DNA from: Parapontixanthobacter aurantiacus
GTDB lineage: Bacteria; Pseudomonadota; Alphaproteobacteria; Sphingomonadales; Sphingomonadaceae
NCBI RefSeq assembly: GCF_009827635.1
Contig: NZ_WTYW01000001.1
Location: 390,001-454,000 of the forward strand
Length of the DNA stretch: 64,000 nucleotides
Reading direction: 5' to 3'
In this document: one piece after another, positions 27,408 through 35,058 of the stretch
Numbering within the stretch: the first letter of the stretch is position 1
Layout: every line of letters starts with the position of its first letter
Program-made: the position numbers and the translations under genes
Notes under the pieces: model-generated
Database searches by the model: none
Told to the model about the DNA's origin: nothing
What the model saw: only the letters and a program-made list of their open reading frames with translations

Positions 27408-29014
27408 TGCTTCGCCTCCTTCTCGCCGCGCCGTTTGCGGTTTTAGCCGTGCCCGCCCATGCTGCCACCGGCGAGCCGGTAAACCCGTGGGTGGCGCTCG
27501 CCTATCTCGTGTCGGGCGTGTTCTTCATCCTCGCGCTGCGCGGCCTGTCCTCTCCAGCGACGAGCCGAACGGGCAACCGCTTCGGCATGGTGGGCATGCT
27601 GATCGCGGTGGTGACGACGCTGGTGACCCATTTCCCGAGCATCAAAAATAACGGATGCCCTGAGGAGCCGGTGATCACTCGATCCGGCAACAGCGAATTC
27701 ATGATGCTGTGCGATGGCAACTTGGCACCTGATTGGGCTTCCTTTGGAGAAATTGCTCTCGCCATTCTTATCGGCGCAATCATCGGCATCACCATCGCGC
27801 GGCGCATCGCCATGACCGCAATGCCCGAGCTGGTCGCGGCCTTCCACAGCCTTGTCGGCCTGGCCGCAGTGCTGGTGGGCTGGGCGGCCTATCTCAATCC
27901 GGGCGCATTCGGGTTGCTGGTGCCGATGGATACGATCGGCACCGACTACAGCCTGCCCATGCAGATCGGCGCAGTTTCCAAGGTCGAGATGGGCCTCGGC
28001 ATCGCCATCGGTGCGATCACCTTCTCCGGTTCGGTCATCGCCTTCCTGAAACTGTCGGGCCGGATGAGCGGTTCGCCTATCCTTCTCCCCGCGCGCCATG
28101 TCATCAATCTCGGCACCCTGGTTGCCATCATCGTTCTGACTGCCCTGTTCGCCATGGCAGCACCCGCCGAAACCATGCCGCTGATCATCGCGCTGACAGT
28201 GCTGGCCTTCGTCATCGGCTTCCTGCTGATCATCCCCATCGGCGGGGCGGACATGCCGGTCGTGGTGTCGATGCTGAACTCCTATTCGGGCTGGGCCGCG
28301 GCGGCGATGGGCTTCACGCTCGGCAACACCGCGATGATCATCACCGGCGCGCTGGTCGGCTCTTCAGGCGCGATCCTCAGCTACATCATGTGCCGCGCGA
28401 TGAACCGCAGTTTCATCTCCGTGATCGCGGGCGGCTTCGGCGCTGACGATAGCGGGGCGGGCGGCGGCGAGGCGAAGGAGCAGCGACCCTACAAGCAGGG
28501 CAGCGCCGCAGACGCCGCTTTTATGCTCGAACAGGCGGAAAAGGTCATCATCATCCCGGGCTACGGCATGGCCGTGGCGCAGGCGCAGCACGCGCTCCGC
28601 GAGATGGCCGACATCCTCGAGGAAAAGGGCGTGGATGTGAAATATGCCATCCACCCCGTCGCCGGGCGCATGCCGGGGCACATGAACGTGCTGCTCGCTG
28701 AAGCGCAAGTGCCGTACGAAAACGTTTTCGAGCTCGAGGACATCAACAGCGAATTTGCGCAGGCCGATGTCGCCTTCATCATCGGCGCGAACGACGTGGT
28801 GAACCCGGCGGCCAAGACCGATAAATCATCGCCCATCTACGGTATGCCCGTGTTCGATGTGGACAAGGCAAAGCAGGTCTTCTTCATCAAGCGCAGCATG
28901 GGCGGCGTCGGCTATGCCGGCGTCGACAACGATGTGTTTTATATGGACCAGACCATGATGCTGCTGTCCGACGCGAAAAAGATGGTCGAGGAGATCGTCA
29001 AGGCGCTCGACTGA
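27407..29014 (+). CDS. pntB: NAD(P) transhydrogenase subunit beta, with insertion
   Basis: A 535-residue PntB, longer than the usual ~460. It carries the membrane domain and the NADP(H)-binding domain III (IIPGYGMAVAQAQHALREM, PVAGRMPGHMNVLLAEA, GANDVVNPAAKTD). Two additions stand out: about 20 N-terminal residues like a cleavable signal (MLRLLLAAPFAVLAVPAHAA), and an insert of about 32 residues around residues 78-110, between two membrane helices, containing two Cys (NNGCPEE, MMLCDGN). The catalytic parts look complete, so the enzyme is probably active. Confidence 0.92.
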   Translation: MLRLLLAAPFAVLAVPAHAATGEPVNPWVALAYLVSGVFFILALRGLSSPATSRTGNRFGMVGMLIAVVTTLVTHFPSIKNNGCPEEPVITRSGNSEFMMLCDGNLAPDWASFGEIALAILIGAIIGITIARRIAMTAMPELVAAFHSLVGLAAVLVGWAAYLNPGAFGLLVPMDTIGTDYSLPMQIGAVSKVEMGLGIAIGAITFSGSVIAFLKLSGRMSGSPILLPARHVINLGTLVAIIVLTALFAMAAPAETMPLIIALTVLAFVIGFLLIIPIGGADMPVVVSMLNSYSGWAAAAMGFTLGNTAMIITGALVGSSGAILSYIMCRAMNRSFISVIAGGFGADDSGAGGGEAKEQRPYKQGSAADAAFMLEQAEKVIIIPGYGMAVAQAQHALREMADILEEKGVDVKYAIHPVAGRMPGHMNVLLAEAQVPYENVFELEDINSEFAQADVAFIIGANDVVNPAAKTDKSSPIYGMPVFDVDKAKQVFFIKRSMGGVGYAGVDNDVFYMDQTMMLLSDAKKMVEEIVKALD

Positions 29015-29105
29015 AAATTCAATTCTCTGGAGGCTGGACGCTAGCGAGCGTCGCAATTACAGCGCGCACCGGACCTTCAAATTCGAAGACTTACGGGAAC
29101 AGGAC

Positions 29106-29810
29106 GTGCGCAAGCTTGGATTGATCGGCGGAATGAGCTGGGTTTCGACCGGGGCCTATTACACGCGCATAAACCAGTTCGTTCAGAAGCATGCCGAACC
29201 CATGGCGAGCGCTCCGATGATGATCGAGAGCCTCGATTTCCTGCAGTTGCACGGCTTGCGGGAAGCGAACGACTGGAAGAGAGCTGCCGACGTTCTCATC
29301 CTGTCGGCAAAGAGACTGGAAGATGCAGGGGCACAGGCGCTCGTGATTGGGGCGAACTCTATGCACAAGGTCTATGACGACGTCGCTGAAGCGGTCGATA
29401 TTCCCATCATCCATATCGCCGAGTGCGTCGGACGGAAGATGGCAGACGCCGGCGTGAAGCTGGCGGCTCTGATCGGAACGCGAAACGTGATGACAGAAGA
29501 TTTCTATCGGCAGCGGCTGCTCGCGCATGGCATCGAACTGCTGCCCCCCGACCTGAAGAACGTCGAGACGATCGACCGGATCATCTATCAGGAACTGATG
29601 GTCGGGAAGTCGACGCGGCAGGCCGAGCGAGCCATGAAGACGATTATTACGGAGAAAGCGCAGCAAGGGGCGAAATCGATCATCCTGGCCTGCACGGAAC
29701 TTGAAATGATTGTCGATACGGACGCGAACGTCTTGCCGATTTTCGACTCGACCGACATTCATTGCCAGGCTGCGGCGGCGTGGATTCTCGGTGAGGAATC
29801 GACGACTTAG
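29106..29810 (+). CDS. Aspartate/glutamate racemase-like protein, first catalytic residue missing
   Basis: A 234-residue member of the Asp/Glu/hydantoin racemase family, closest in pattern to the YgeA group. The GTG start follows GGAACAGG. Normal enzymes use two facing residues, Cys/Cys or, in E. coli YgeA, Thr83/Cys197. Here the second Cys is present (Cys196, LACTELE), but the first position is Ala83 in IGANSMH. Two-base racemisation should therefore fail; a one-base or non-catalytic role is possible. It is a single gene between pntB and the subtilase. Confidence 0.82.
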   Translation: MRKLGLIGGMSWVSTGAYYTRINQFVQKHAEPMASAPMMIESLDFLQLHGLREANDWKRAADVLILSAKRLEDAGAQALVIGANSMHKVYDDVAEAVDIPIIHIAECVGRKMADAGVKLAALIGTRNVMTEDFYRQRLLAHGIELLPPDLKNVETIDRIIYQELMVGKSTRQAERAMKTIITEKAQQGAKSIILACTELEMIVDTDANVLPIFDSTDIHCQAAAAWILGEESTT

Positions 29811-29946
29811 CCGAAACTTTTTACATGTTGTTCGCCCTGTCTCCGAAATTGCACGGGTGAGCGAATGGCGGTGAGAAGTTGGATTGTGCTTCACCGGGCG
29901 TGAGGCATCCTCCCCTTTCCTCAACGGGATAGGGACTGACAATCAA

Positions 29947-31071
29947 ATGACGATGAAAATGATTCGCCGCACCGCCGGTGCGAGCGTCGCAGTACTTGGT
30001 GTCGCATTGGCGGCCGCTCCGGCATCCGCTCAGAAGATCGAGAATTCCTACATCTGCGTATTCAAGTCGGACAAGGTCGCCAAGGGGCAAACGCGTGATT
30101 TCGCCAACAAGGCGGTTCGCGCGAACGGCGGTTCCGTAAAGTTCGTCTACAAGAATACGATCCGCGGATTTGCCGCGAACATCTCGCCTCAGGGCTTGGC
30201 CCGGATGCAGGAAAAGAACCCGAACATCGCCTATTGCGAGCAGGATCAGGTCATGCAGATCGTACAGCGCGGCAAGCCGGACAAGGGCGGGGGCGGAACG
30301 ACCGCTCCGGCGCAGGTCGTACCGTGGGGTATCACCCGCGTCAAAGGCGGTCAGGACTATACCGGGGCGGGCAGAGCATGGATCATCGATAGCGGTGTCG
30401 ACCTCGATCATGCCGATCTCAACGTCAATGTGCCACTGTCGACGAACTTCACCAGCGAGCGCGACGCGGATGATGGGAACGGCCATGGCACTCACGTTGC
30501 CGGAACGATTGCCGCGATCAATAACGACATCGGCGTCGTTGGCGTAGCCGCCGGAGCCGAAGTTGTCGGCGTAAAGGTCCTTGGACGGCGCGGTTCGGGT
30601 TCGAATAGCGGTGTCATCGCCGGGGTCGATTACGTCGGGGCCAACGCCAAGCCAGGCGATGTCGCGAACATGTCTTTGGGCGGCGGCGCCTCGAGTGCTT
30701 TGGACAACGCTATCCTGGCAGCAGCGCAGTTGTCCGGGGCCAGCTTCACTCTTGCAGCCGGAAACGAGTCGCAAAACGCGAATAACGTTTCGCCCGCTCG
30801 CGTGAACGGCAACAGGATTTATACTGTGTCCGCATTCTCGCAGGGCGATCGATGGGCAAGCTTCTCGAACTTTGCCAATCCGCCGATCGACTTTGCGGAA
30901 CCGGGTGTAGCGATCGGATCGACCTACAAGGATGGCGGCTATGCCACGCTGAGCGGCACGTCGATGGCCGCTCCGCACCTTGCCGGCATCCTGCTGTGGG
31001 GAGCGGCAAAGACCGACGGAACCGTTATCGGCGATCCTGACGGCCAAGCGGATACGATCGGCACTCGCTGA
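29947..31071 (+). CDS. Secreted subtilisin-like serine protease (S8) with inhibitor propeptide
   Basis: A 374-residue S8 peptidase. A signal peptide ends APASAQ; residues ~30-108 form an I9-type inhibitory propeptide; a Gly-rich linker follows. The catalytic triad is Asp148 (IIDSGVD), His183 (GNGHGTHVAG) and Ser339 (GTSMAAPH), with the oxyanion Asn273 in AAGNES. It should be exported, self-processed and act outside the cytoplasm. ATG 29947 is preferred to the frame start at 29884 because it puts the signal peptide at the N terminus. A terminator follows at once. Confidence 0.92.
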   Translation: MTMKMIRRTAGASVAVLGVALAAAPASAQKIENSYICVFKSDKVAKGQTRDFANKAVRANGGSVKFVYKNTIRGFAANISPQGLARMQEKNPNIAYCEQDQVMQIVQRGKPDKGGGGTTAPAQVVPWGITRVKGGQDYTGAGRAWIIDSGVDLDHADLNVNVPLSTNFTSERDADDGNGHGTHVAGTIAAINNDIGVVGVAAGAEVVGVKVLGRRGSGSNSGVIAGVDYVGANAKPGDVANMSLGGGASSALDNAILAAAQLSGASFTLAAGNESQNANNVSPARVNGNRIYTVSAFSQGDRWASFSNFANPPIDFAEPGVAIGSTYKDGGYATLSGTSMAAPHLAGILLWGAAKTDGTVIGDPDGQADTIGTR

Positions 31072-31098
31072 TAATCGCATAACCTCAGTCGAAAGAGA

Positions 31099-31128
31099 GG
31101 GCTGCCGGAACCGACCGGCAGCCCTTTT
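31099..31128 (+). terminator. Intrinsic terminator of the subtilase gene
   Basis: A perfect ten-base stem GGGCTGCCGG / CCGGCAGCCC (31099-31108 and 31115-31124) with loop AACCGA, followed by TTTT. It begins 27 bases after the protease stop. Confidence 0.85.
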
Positions 31129-31226
31129 CCGTTCCGCCGCCCTTTCGCTTCGAGTTGCCCGCTTCCTGCATTGCGGTTAGGGGCTCGGCCTATGATGCGC
31201 GGCGGTCCAAGGTAAACGAGCAGTCC

Positions 31227-32387
31227 ATGCCACTTGCACCATATGCAGCCGATCCGGACCGCTCTCCCGGTCGCGAATTTGCCGAGAACCGGCAGGGTTC
31301 TCGCGGACCTCGCAGCGAATTTCAGCGAGATCGCGACCGCACCATTCATTCAATTGCCTTCCGCCGCTTGCGCAGTAAGACACAGGTATTCGTAGCACCT
31401 GACGGCGACCACTACCGGACCCGACTGACACATAGCCTCGAAGTTGCCCAGATCGGACGGGTCATTGCCCGCGAACTGGGCCTGGACGAGGATCTGACGG
31501 AAGCGCTTTGTCTTGCCCATGACATCGGCCATCCACCGTTCGGACATGCGGGCGAGAACGCTTTGTCGAACATGATGAGCGACAGCGGCGGCTTCGATCA
31601 CAATGCGCATACCTTGCGAACCTTGATGAGACTCGAAAGCCCCTATTGCGATCATCCCGGCCTCAATCTCACCTGGGACATGCTGGAAGGGCTGGCCAAG
31701 CATAACGGACCGATTGCCGAGCCGAACTGGGCGCTTCGTCAGCTCGACGACGATTTTCCGCTGGCCCTAGATTACCACGCATCGCTCGAAGCGCAAGTGG
31801 CAGCGATTGCCGACGATATCGCATACGACAATCACGATATCGACGATGGCCTACGCGCTGGCTTTCTGAACATCGACGATGTTCTCTCGCTGGAGTTCAT
31901 GGCGCAGCCATTCCGGGAAATCGAGCGCCGCTTCCCGAATGCCGATCGGGCGACCCAACTGAGAGAGCTGATCCGGACTCAAATCGGGCGCATGGTTCTG
32001 GACGTGCTGGAAACGGCGCGCGCAAACGTCGTTGATGTGGGGAGCGTCGCAGAAGTTCGGGCGGCCGGTCGAACGCTTATCACGTTTTCCGACGAAATGG
32101 CGCGAGACGAAAGACGGCTGAAATCCTTCATGTACGACAAGCTCTATTACCATCCCGAGCAGGTCGCGACGGCTGACCGGGCCAGCAAGGTCATCCGGCG
32201 ACTATTCGAAGCTTATGCGGATGATGAGAGCCTCTTACCGCCCTCCTGGCATGCCGCACTGCCGTCGGACCGGGTGGGCAGGGATCGGCACATCGCTGAC
32301 TTCATCGCGGGCATGACCGACCGCTTCGCGATCGATCGGTACCAAGAGATTACCGGGCGACGGCCGGACGGACTGAGCAATGTCTGA
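31227..32387 (+). CDS. dgt: Deoxyguanosinetriphosphate triphosphohydrolase-like protein
   Basis: A 386-residue HD-domain dNTP triphosphohydrolase. Metal ligands are visible in HSLEVAQIGRVIARE, the HD motif LAHDIGHPPFGHAGE, and a later ADDIAYDNHDIDD. The N-terminal RTPFRRLxxKTQVF-type motif appears as SIAFRRLRSKTQVF. It cleaves dNTPs to nucleoside and tripolyphosphate and so may tune the dNTP pool or limit phage. ATG 31227 gives MPLAPYAADPDRSPGRE. It starts a four-gene overlapping operon. Confidence 0.9.
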   Translation: MPLAPYAADPDRSPGREFAENRQGSRGPRSEFQRDRDRTIHSIAFRRLRSKTQVFVAPDGDHYRTRLTHSLEVAQIGRVIARELGLDEDLTEALCLAHDIGHPPFGHAGENALSNMMSDSGGFDHNAHTLRTLMRLESPYCDHPGLNLTWDMLEGLAKHNGPIAEPNWALRQLDDDFPLALDYHASLEAQVAAIADDIAYDNHDIDDGLRAGFLNIDDVLSLEFMAQPFREIERRFPNADRATQLRELIRTQIGRMVLDVLETARANVVDVGSVAEVRAAGRTLITFSDEMARDERRLKSFMYDKLYYHPEQVATADRASKVIRRLFEAYADDESLLPPSWHAALPSDRVGRDRHIADFIAGMTDRFAIDRYQEITGRRPDGLSNV

Positions 32388-33099
32388 TAAGTTCCTCAGA
32401 AATCCGGTCCGCATTGCCCTGATCGGCGCGACTGGCTTGGTCGGACGGTCGCTAATCGAACTGGTCGTCGGACGCGAAGATGTGAGATTATCAGCGATCG
32501 CCCGCCGCGAGATACCGCTGCCGCCCGATGCTCGGATGGAGATGTTCGTAGCAGATCCATCAAAGTGGGGCGAGATTTTCGAGGCCATGCGGCCGGACGT
32601 CCTTGTGAGCGCGCTGGGAACCACACGCAAGAAAGCCGGCGGAAGTATCGAAAAGTTTCGCGAGGTTGACCACTGTCTCGTACTCGATGCGGCGCAATCG
32701 GCGCGGCGGTTCGGCGTCGAGCGAATGATCGTGACAAGCTCGGTGGGTGCGGCGATCGGCTCGCGTAGCGATTATCTGCGCGTCAAGGGTGAGACGGAGC
32801 GCAACCTCGCGAAACTCGGGTTTCATCGCCTCGATATCCTGCGTCCATCGCTTCTGCGCGGAAAACGAGAAGAGGATCGCCGTCCTCTTGAGACTATCGG
32901 TATTGCCGCTGCGCCGTTCGTGAACAGCTTTCTTCACGGGCATTATCGAAAGTATCGAGCCGTCAAAGCAAATGACGTGGCTCGGGCTGCTTTGACATTG
33001 TCGCTGAAGCAGACGCGAGGGCGATATCTGCACGAATACGATTCGCTAATGCGCTTGGCCAACTCGCTTCCTGATCCGGTCAGGGGAATGCACCTGTGA
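32380..33099 (+). CDS. NAD(P)-binding epimerase-like protein (TIP30/HTATIP2-like)
   Basis: A 239-residue Rossmann protein of the atypical SDR class. The cofactor motif is IALIGATGLVGRSL; VSALGTTRKKAGG and the YLRVKGETE segment, carrying the YxxxK dyad, resemble the HTATIP2/TIP30 and oxidoreductase-like group. Its substrate is unknown. The start overlaps the end of dgt by eight bases and its stop overlaps the next start (GTGA), so it belongs to the dgt operon. Confidence 0.8.
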   Translation: MSDKFLRNPVRIALIGATGLVGRSLIELVVGREDVRLSAIARREIPLPPDARMEMFVADPSKWGEIFEAMRPDVLVSALGTTRKKAGGSIEKFREVDHCLVLDAAQSARRFGVERMIVTSSVGAAIGSRSDYLRVKGETERNLAKLGFHRLDILRPSLLRGKREEDRRPLETIGIAAAPFVNSFLHGHYRKYRAVKANDVARAALTLSLKQTRGRYLHEYDSLMRLANSLPDPVRGMHL

Positions 33100-33560
33100 G
33101 TTGGGAAGGCGTCTTTTCATTTTGCAATCTTCTGGCGCTTGCCTGCTGGATCGCGCTCGTCGCTCTTCCCCGGCGACCATTCGTCTTAAAGGCTATCTTT
33201 GCTGGCGGGGTCGGACTGCTGAGCCTTGCCTATACTACCTTGGCGATCGGACTCTTTTCCGGAGCTTTCGATCCGGTTCGCGACGTAGGTTCGGCGGCGG
33301 TTGATCTGTCGGATTACTCGGTCGACGGGCTCAAGAACCTTTTCCGGTCCGAGGGCGCGATCGTCATAGGCTGGGTCCACTATCTGGCCTTCGATCTGTT
33401 CGTCGGCATATGGCTGGCCCGCGACGCTGACCGGCATAGGGTTTCGCGCCTGATACAGGCGCCCTTTCTCTTGCTCACCTTCATGGCAGGTCCGATGGGG
33501 TTGCTCGCCTGGTTATTGCTGCGCCGCACTTTCGGTCGCAAGGCGAGGAGCCTTAGATGA
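33096..33560 (+). CDS. ABA4-like family membrane protein
   Basis: A 154-residue integral membrane protein with about four helices that matches the ABA4-like (DUF4281) family in length and in motifs such as the SEGAIVIGWVHYLAFDLFVG stretch and AGPMGLLAWLLLR. Plant ABA4 is needed for neoxanthin formation; bacterial members are often in carotenoid-making species, but the activity is not settled. The GTG start overlaps the previous stop, and its own stop overlaps the ATG of the next gene. Confidence 0.75.
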   Translation: MSWEGVFSFCNLLALACWIALVALPRRPFVLKAIFAGGVGLLSLAYTTLAIGLFSGAFDPVRDVGSAAVDLSDYSVDGLKNLFRSEGAIVIGWVHYLAFDLFVGIWLARDADRHRVSRLIQAPFLLLTFMAGPMGLLAWLLLRRTFGRKARSLR

Positions 33561-34162
33561 AGAAACACGCCCCTGCTACGGCGAGGAACAATCGACCGAT
33601 CGCCAATGTGCTCGAGAAAGAATTGCCGTTTATCGGAACCGTGCTCGAAATTGCGAGCGGGACCGGCGAGCACGCCGTTTATCTTGCAAACCGTTTTCCT
33701 TCGCTCGACTGGCAACCGAGCGACGCTGATCCCGAGGCTTTGCTATCCATAAAGGCTTGGCGAGACGAGGCCGGGCTGACGAATATACGGCCCCCCGTCA
33801 CGATTGACTGCACGAGTGCTTCATGGCCAATCGATCAAGCGGATGCGGTTTTGTGTGTGAACATGGTTCACATAAGCCCTTGGACCGCTACCGAAGGGCT
33901 CTTCGCAGGAGCCCGTAAGGTTTTGTCAGCAGGGAACGCGCCACTTATCCTCTACGGTCCTTTCCGCGAGGCGGATATTCCGACCGCCGCTTCGAACGAA
34001 GCGTTCGACCGAAGTTTGAAGGAACGGGATGAGCGATGGGGGCTACGCCATGTCGGTGATATTGACAAGGTTGCAGGGCGGAGGGGATTTTATCGTGCCA
34101 AGCGATATGAGATGCCGGCCAACAATCTGATCCTGGTTTACCGCAAGACCATCGGCGAGTGA
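33557..34162 (+). CDS. DUF938 protein, SAM-methyltransferase-like
   Basis: A 201-residue DUF938 protein. It has a methyltransferase fold signature LEIASGTGEHAVYLA followed by WQPSDADPEAL, and NMVHISPWTATEGLFAGA, characteristic of this family. SAM binding is likely; the substrate is not known. It overlaps the upstream ABA4-like gene by four bases and ends the dgt operon; only 12 bases separate its stop from the entericidin array on the other strand. Confidence 0.82.
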   Translation: MKKHAPATARNNRPIANVLEKELPFIGTVLEIASGTGEHAVYLANRFPSLDWQPSDADPEALLSIKAWRDEAGLTNIRPPVTIDCTSASWPIDQADAVLCVNMVHISPWTATEGLFAGARKVLSAGNAPLILYGPFREADIPTAASNEAFDRSLKERDERWGLRHVGDIDKVAGRRGFYRAKRYEMPANNLILVYRKTIGE

Positions 34163-34174
34163 CCGAAGTCGACC

Positions 34175-34303
34175 TTACGTTTCTTCGTCAACGGCGTCGG
34201 CAACAGAAGTCAAATCCTCACCAAGGCCGCGGACGGTGTTACAGGCAGACAGGCCGAGAGCAAGAGCGGCGACGCTGACCGATAGAAGTATTTTTCGAGA
34301 CAT
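34175..34303 (-). CDS. Entericidin-like lipoprotein, copy 1
   Basis: A 42-residue lipoprotein: a signal MSRKILLSVSVAALALGLSA, then the lipidated Cys and the entericidin signature CNTVRGLGED, ending VDEET. E. coli EcnA and EcnB share the CNTxRGxGED pattern and form an antidote/toxin pair of membrane lipoproteins. This copy lies 117 bases downstream of copy 2, beyond a terminator, so it probably has its own promoter. Ser rather than Val follows the first Met, and it is the most divergent of the three. Confidence 0.82.
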   Translation of the reverse strand: MSRKILLSVSVAALALGLSACNTVRGLGEDLTSVADAVDEET

Positions 34304-34368
34304 TCCGATCCAATCCGTTCGATTACATGCATCACCACGTTAAACGCGAAACCGGTTAATCCCGAATG

Positions 34369-34394
34369 AAAAACGCCCGCCATTCGGCGAGCGT
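34369..34394 (-). terminator. Terminator between entericidin copies 2 and 1
   Basis: ACGCCCGCC (34373-34381) and GGCGAGCGT (34386-34394) form a nine-base stem with one weak pair and a four-base loop. The AAAAA at 34369-34373 gives a T run for minus-strand transcripts. It closes the two-gene transcript of copies 3 and 2. Confidence 0.6.
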
Positions 34395-34420
34395 CTTACA
34401 TTTCGACATTTCCAGGTCGA

Positions 34421-34549
34421 TCAAAGTTCTTCGTCGACCTCTTCAGCTACTGATTCCACATCCTCGCCTACACCGTCGACCGTATTGCAGGCCGCTGCGG
34501 ATAATCCGAGCGATGCTACGCTAGCTGCAATCAAAATTCGTTTTACCAT
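34421..34549 (-). CDS. Entericidin-like lipoprotein, copy 2
   Basis: A 42-residue lipoprotein with signal MVKRILIAASVASLGLSAAA and CNTVDGVGED after the lipid Cys; it ends VDEEL. Asp replaces the usual Arg of CNTxRG. The start lies five bases beyond the stop of copy 3, and a GAGGAG ribosome binding site sits within the last codons of copy 3, implying coupled translation. Confidence 0.82.
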   Translation of the reverse strand: MVKRILIAASVASLGLSAAACNTVDGVGEDVESVAEEVDEEL

Positions 34550-34554
34550 TATGC

Positions 34555-34683
34555 TTATATCTCCTCATCTACCTCGTTCGCTGCCGACTGAAGATCTTCT
34601 CCGGCACCTCTGACGGTGTTGCATGCGGCCGCAGTAAGCGCGAGCGATGCAACTCCTACGGCGATAACAACTTTACGGACCAT
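34555..34683 (-). CDS. Entericidin-like lipoprotein, copy 3 (first in transcript)
   Basis: A 42-residue lipoprotein with signal MVRKVVIAVGVASLALTAAA and CNTVRGAGED; it ends VDEEI. A perfect AAAGGAGGT ribosome binding site lies five bases before the ATG, much stronger than for the other copies, so this protein may be the most abundant. It leads the array and is divergent from a small membrane protein gene. Confidence 0.84.
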   Translation of the reverse strand: MVRKVVIAVGVASLALTAAACNTVRGAGEDLQSAANEVDEEI

Positions 34684-34820
34684 AATTACCTCCTTTAACC
34701 CAGCAGCGGGTTAGTGGAGAGAACGAGGGGCAATGGCTTCGGTTCCGGATGTAAATATATGAGAGAGCGGCAAGTTTGGCGAAAGGTGCTGCCGAGTATC
34801 CGTTCGCGGCAGAATGCGTG

Positions 34821-35057
34821 ATGCAGGCCGCGACTCACGATTTTGCGACCTTCGCCAGCGAGGCGGAGTTGCTGCTTCTCTACGCCATGTTCTGTTTCGC
34901 TCTGGCTGGCGTGGCTGCGATCGCCGAACGCAAGCGAGCGAAACGGAAGACGGCCGACGCCGTCGGGTTCATGCCTTGGATAGGCATATTCTTCGCCAGC
35001 GCCTTCATCGGTGCCGGCCTGTTCGTAATGGGCGTCAAGGGGGTGCTGGCCGGCTAG
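34821..35057 (+). CDS. Small two-helix membrane protein, unknown
   Basis: A 78-residue protein with two membrane helices (about residues 15-33 and 50-72) separated by a strongly basic loop, AERKRAKRKTAD. It may be an inner-membrane protein. GTG 34818 or TTG 34776 could extend it; no start has a clear ribosome binding site. Its stop is directly followed, on the other strand, by the stop of cpaF. I do not recognise the family. Confidence 0.5.
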   Translation: MQAATHDFATFASEAELLLLYAMFCFALAGVAAIAERKRAKRKTADAVGFMPWIGIFFASAFIGAGLFVMGVKGVLAG

Positions 35058-35058
35058 G

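Noticed and set aside
29036-29054. GACGCT-AGCG-AGCGTC hairpin after pntB
   Set aside because: Short stem with no T run; may be chance in GC-rich DNA.
34776-34820. TTG-initiated extension of the small membrane protein before 34821
   Set aside because: No ribosome binding site before the TTG and the added residues are not membrane-like; the ATG is simpler.
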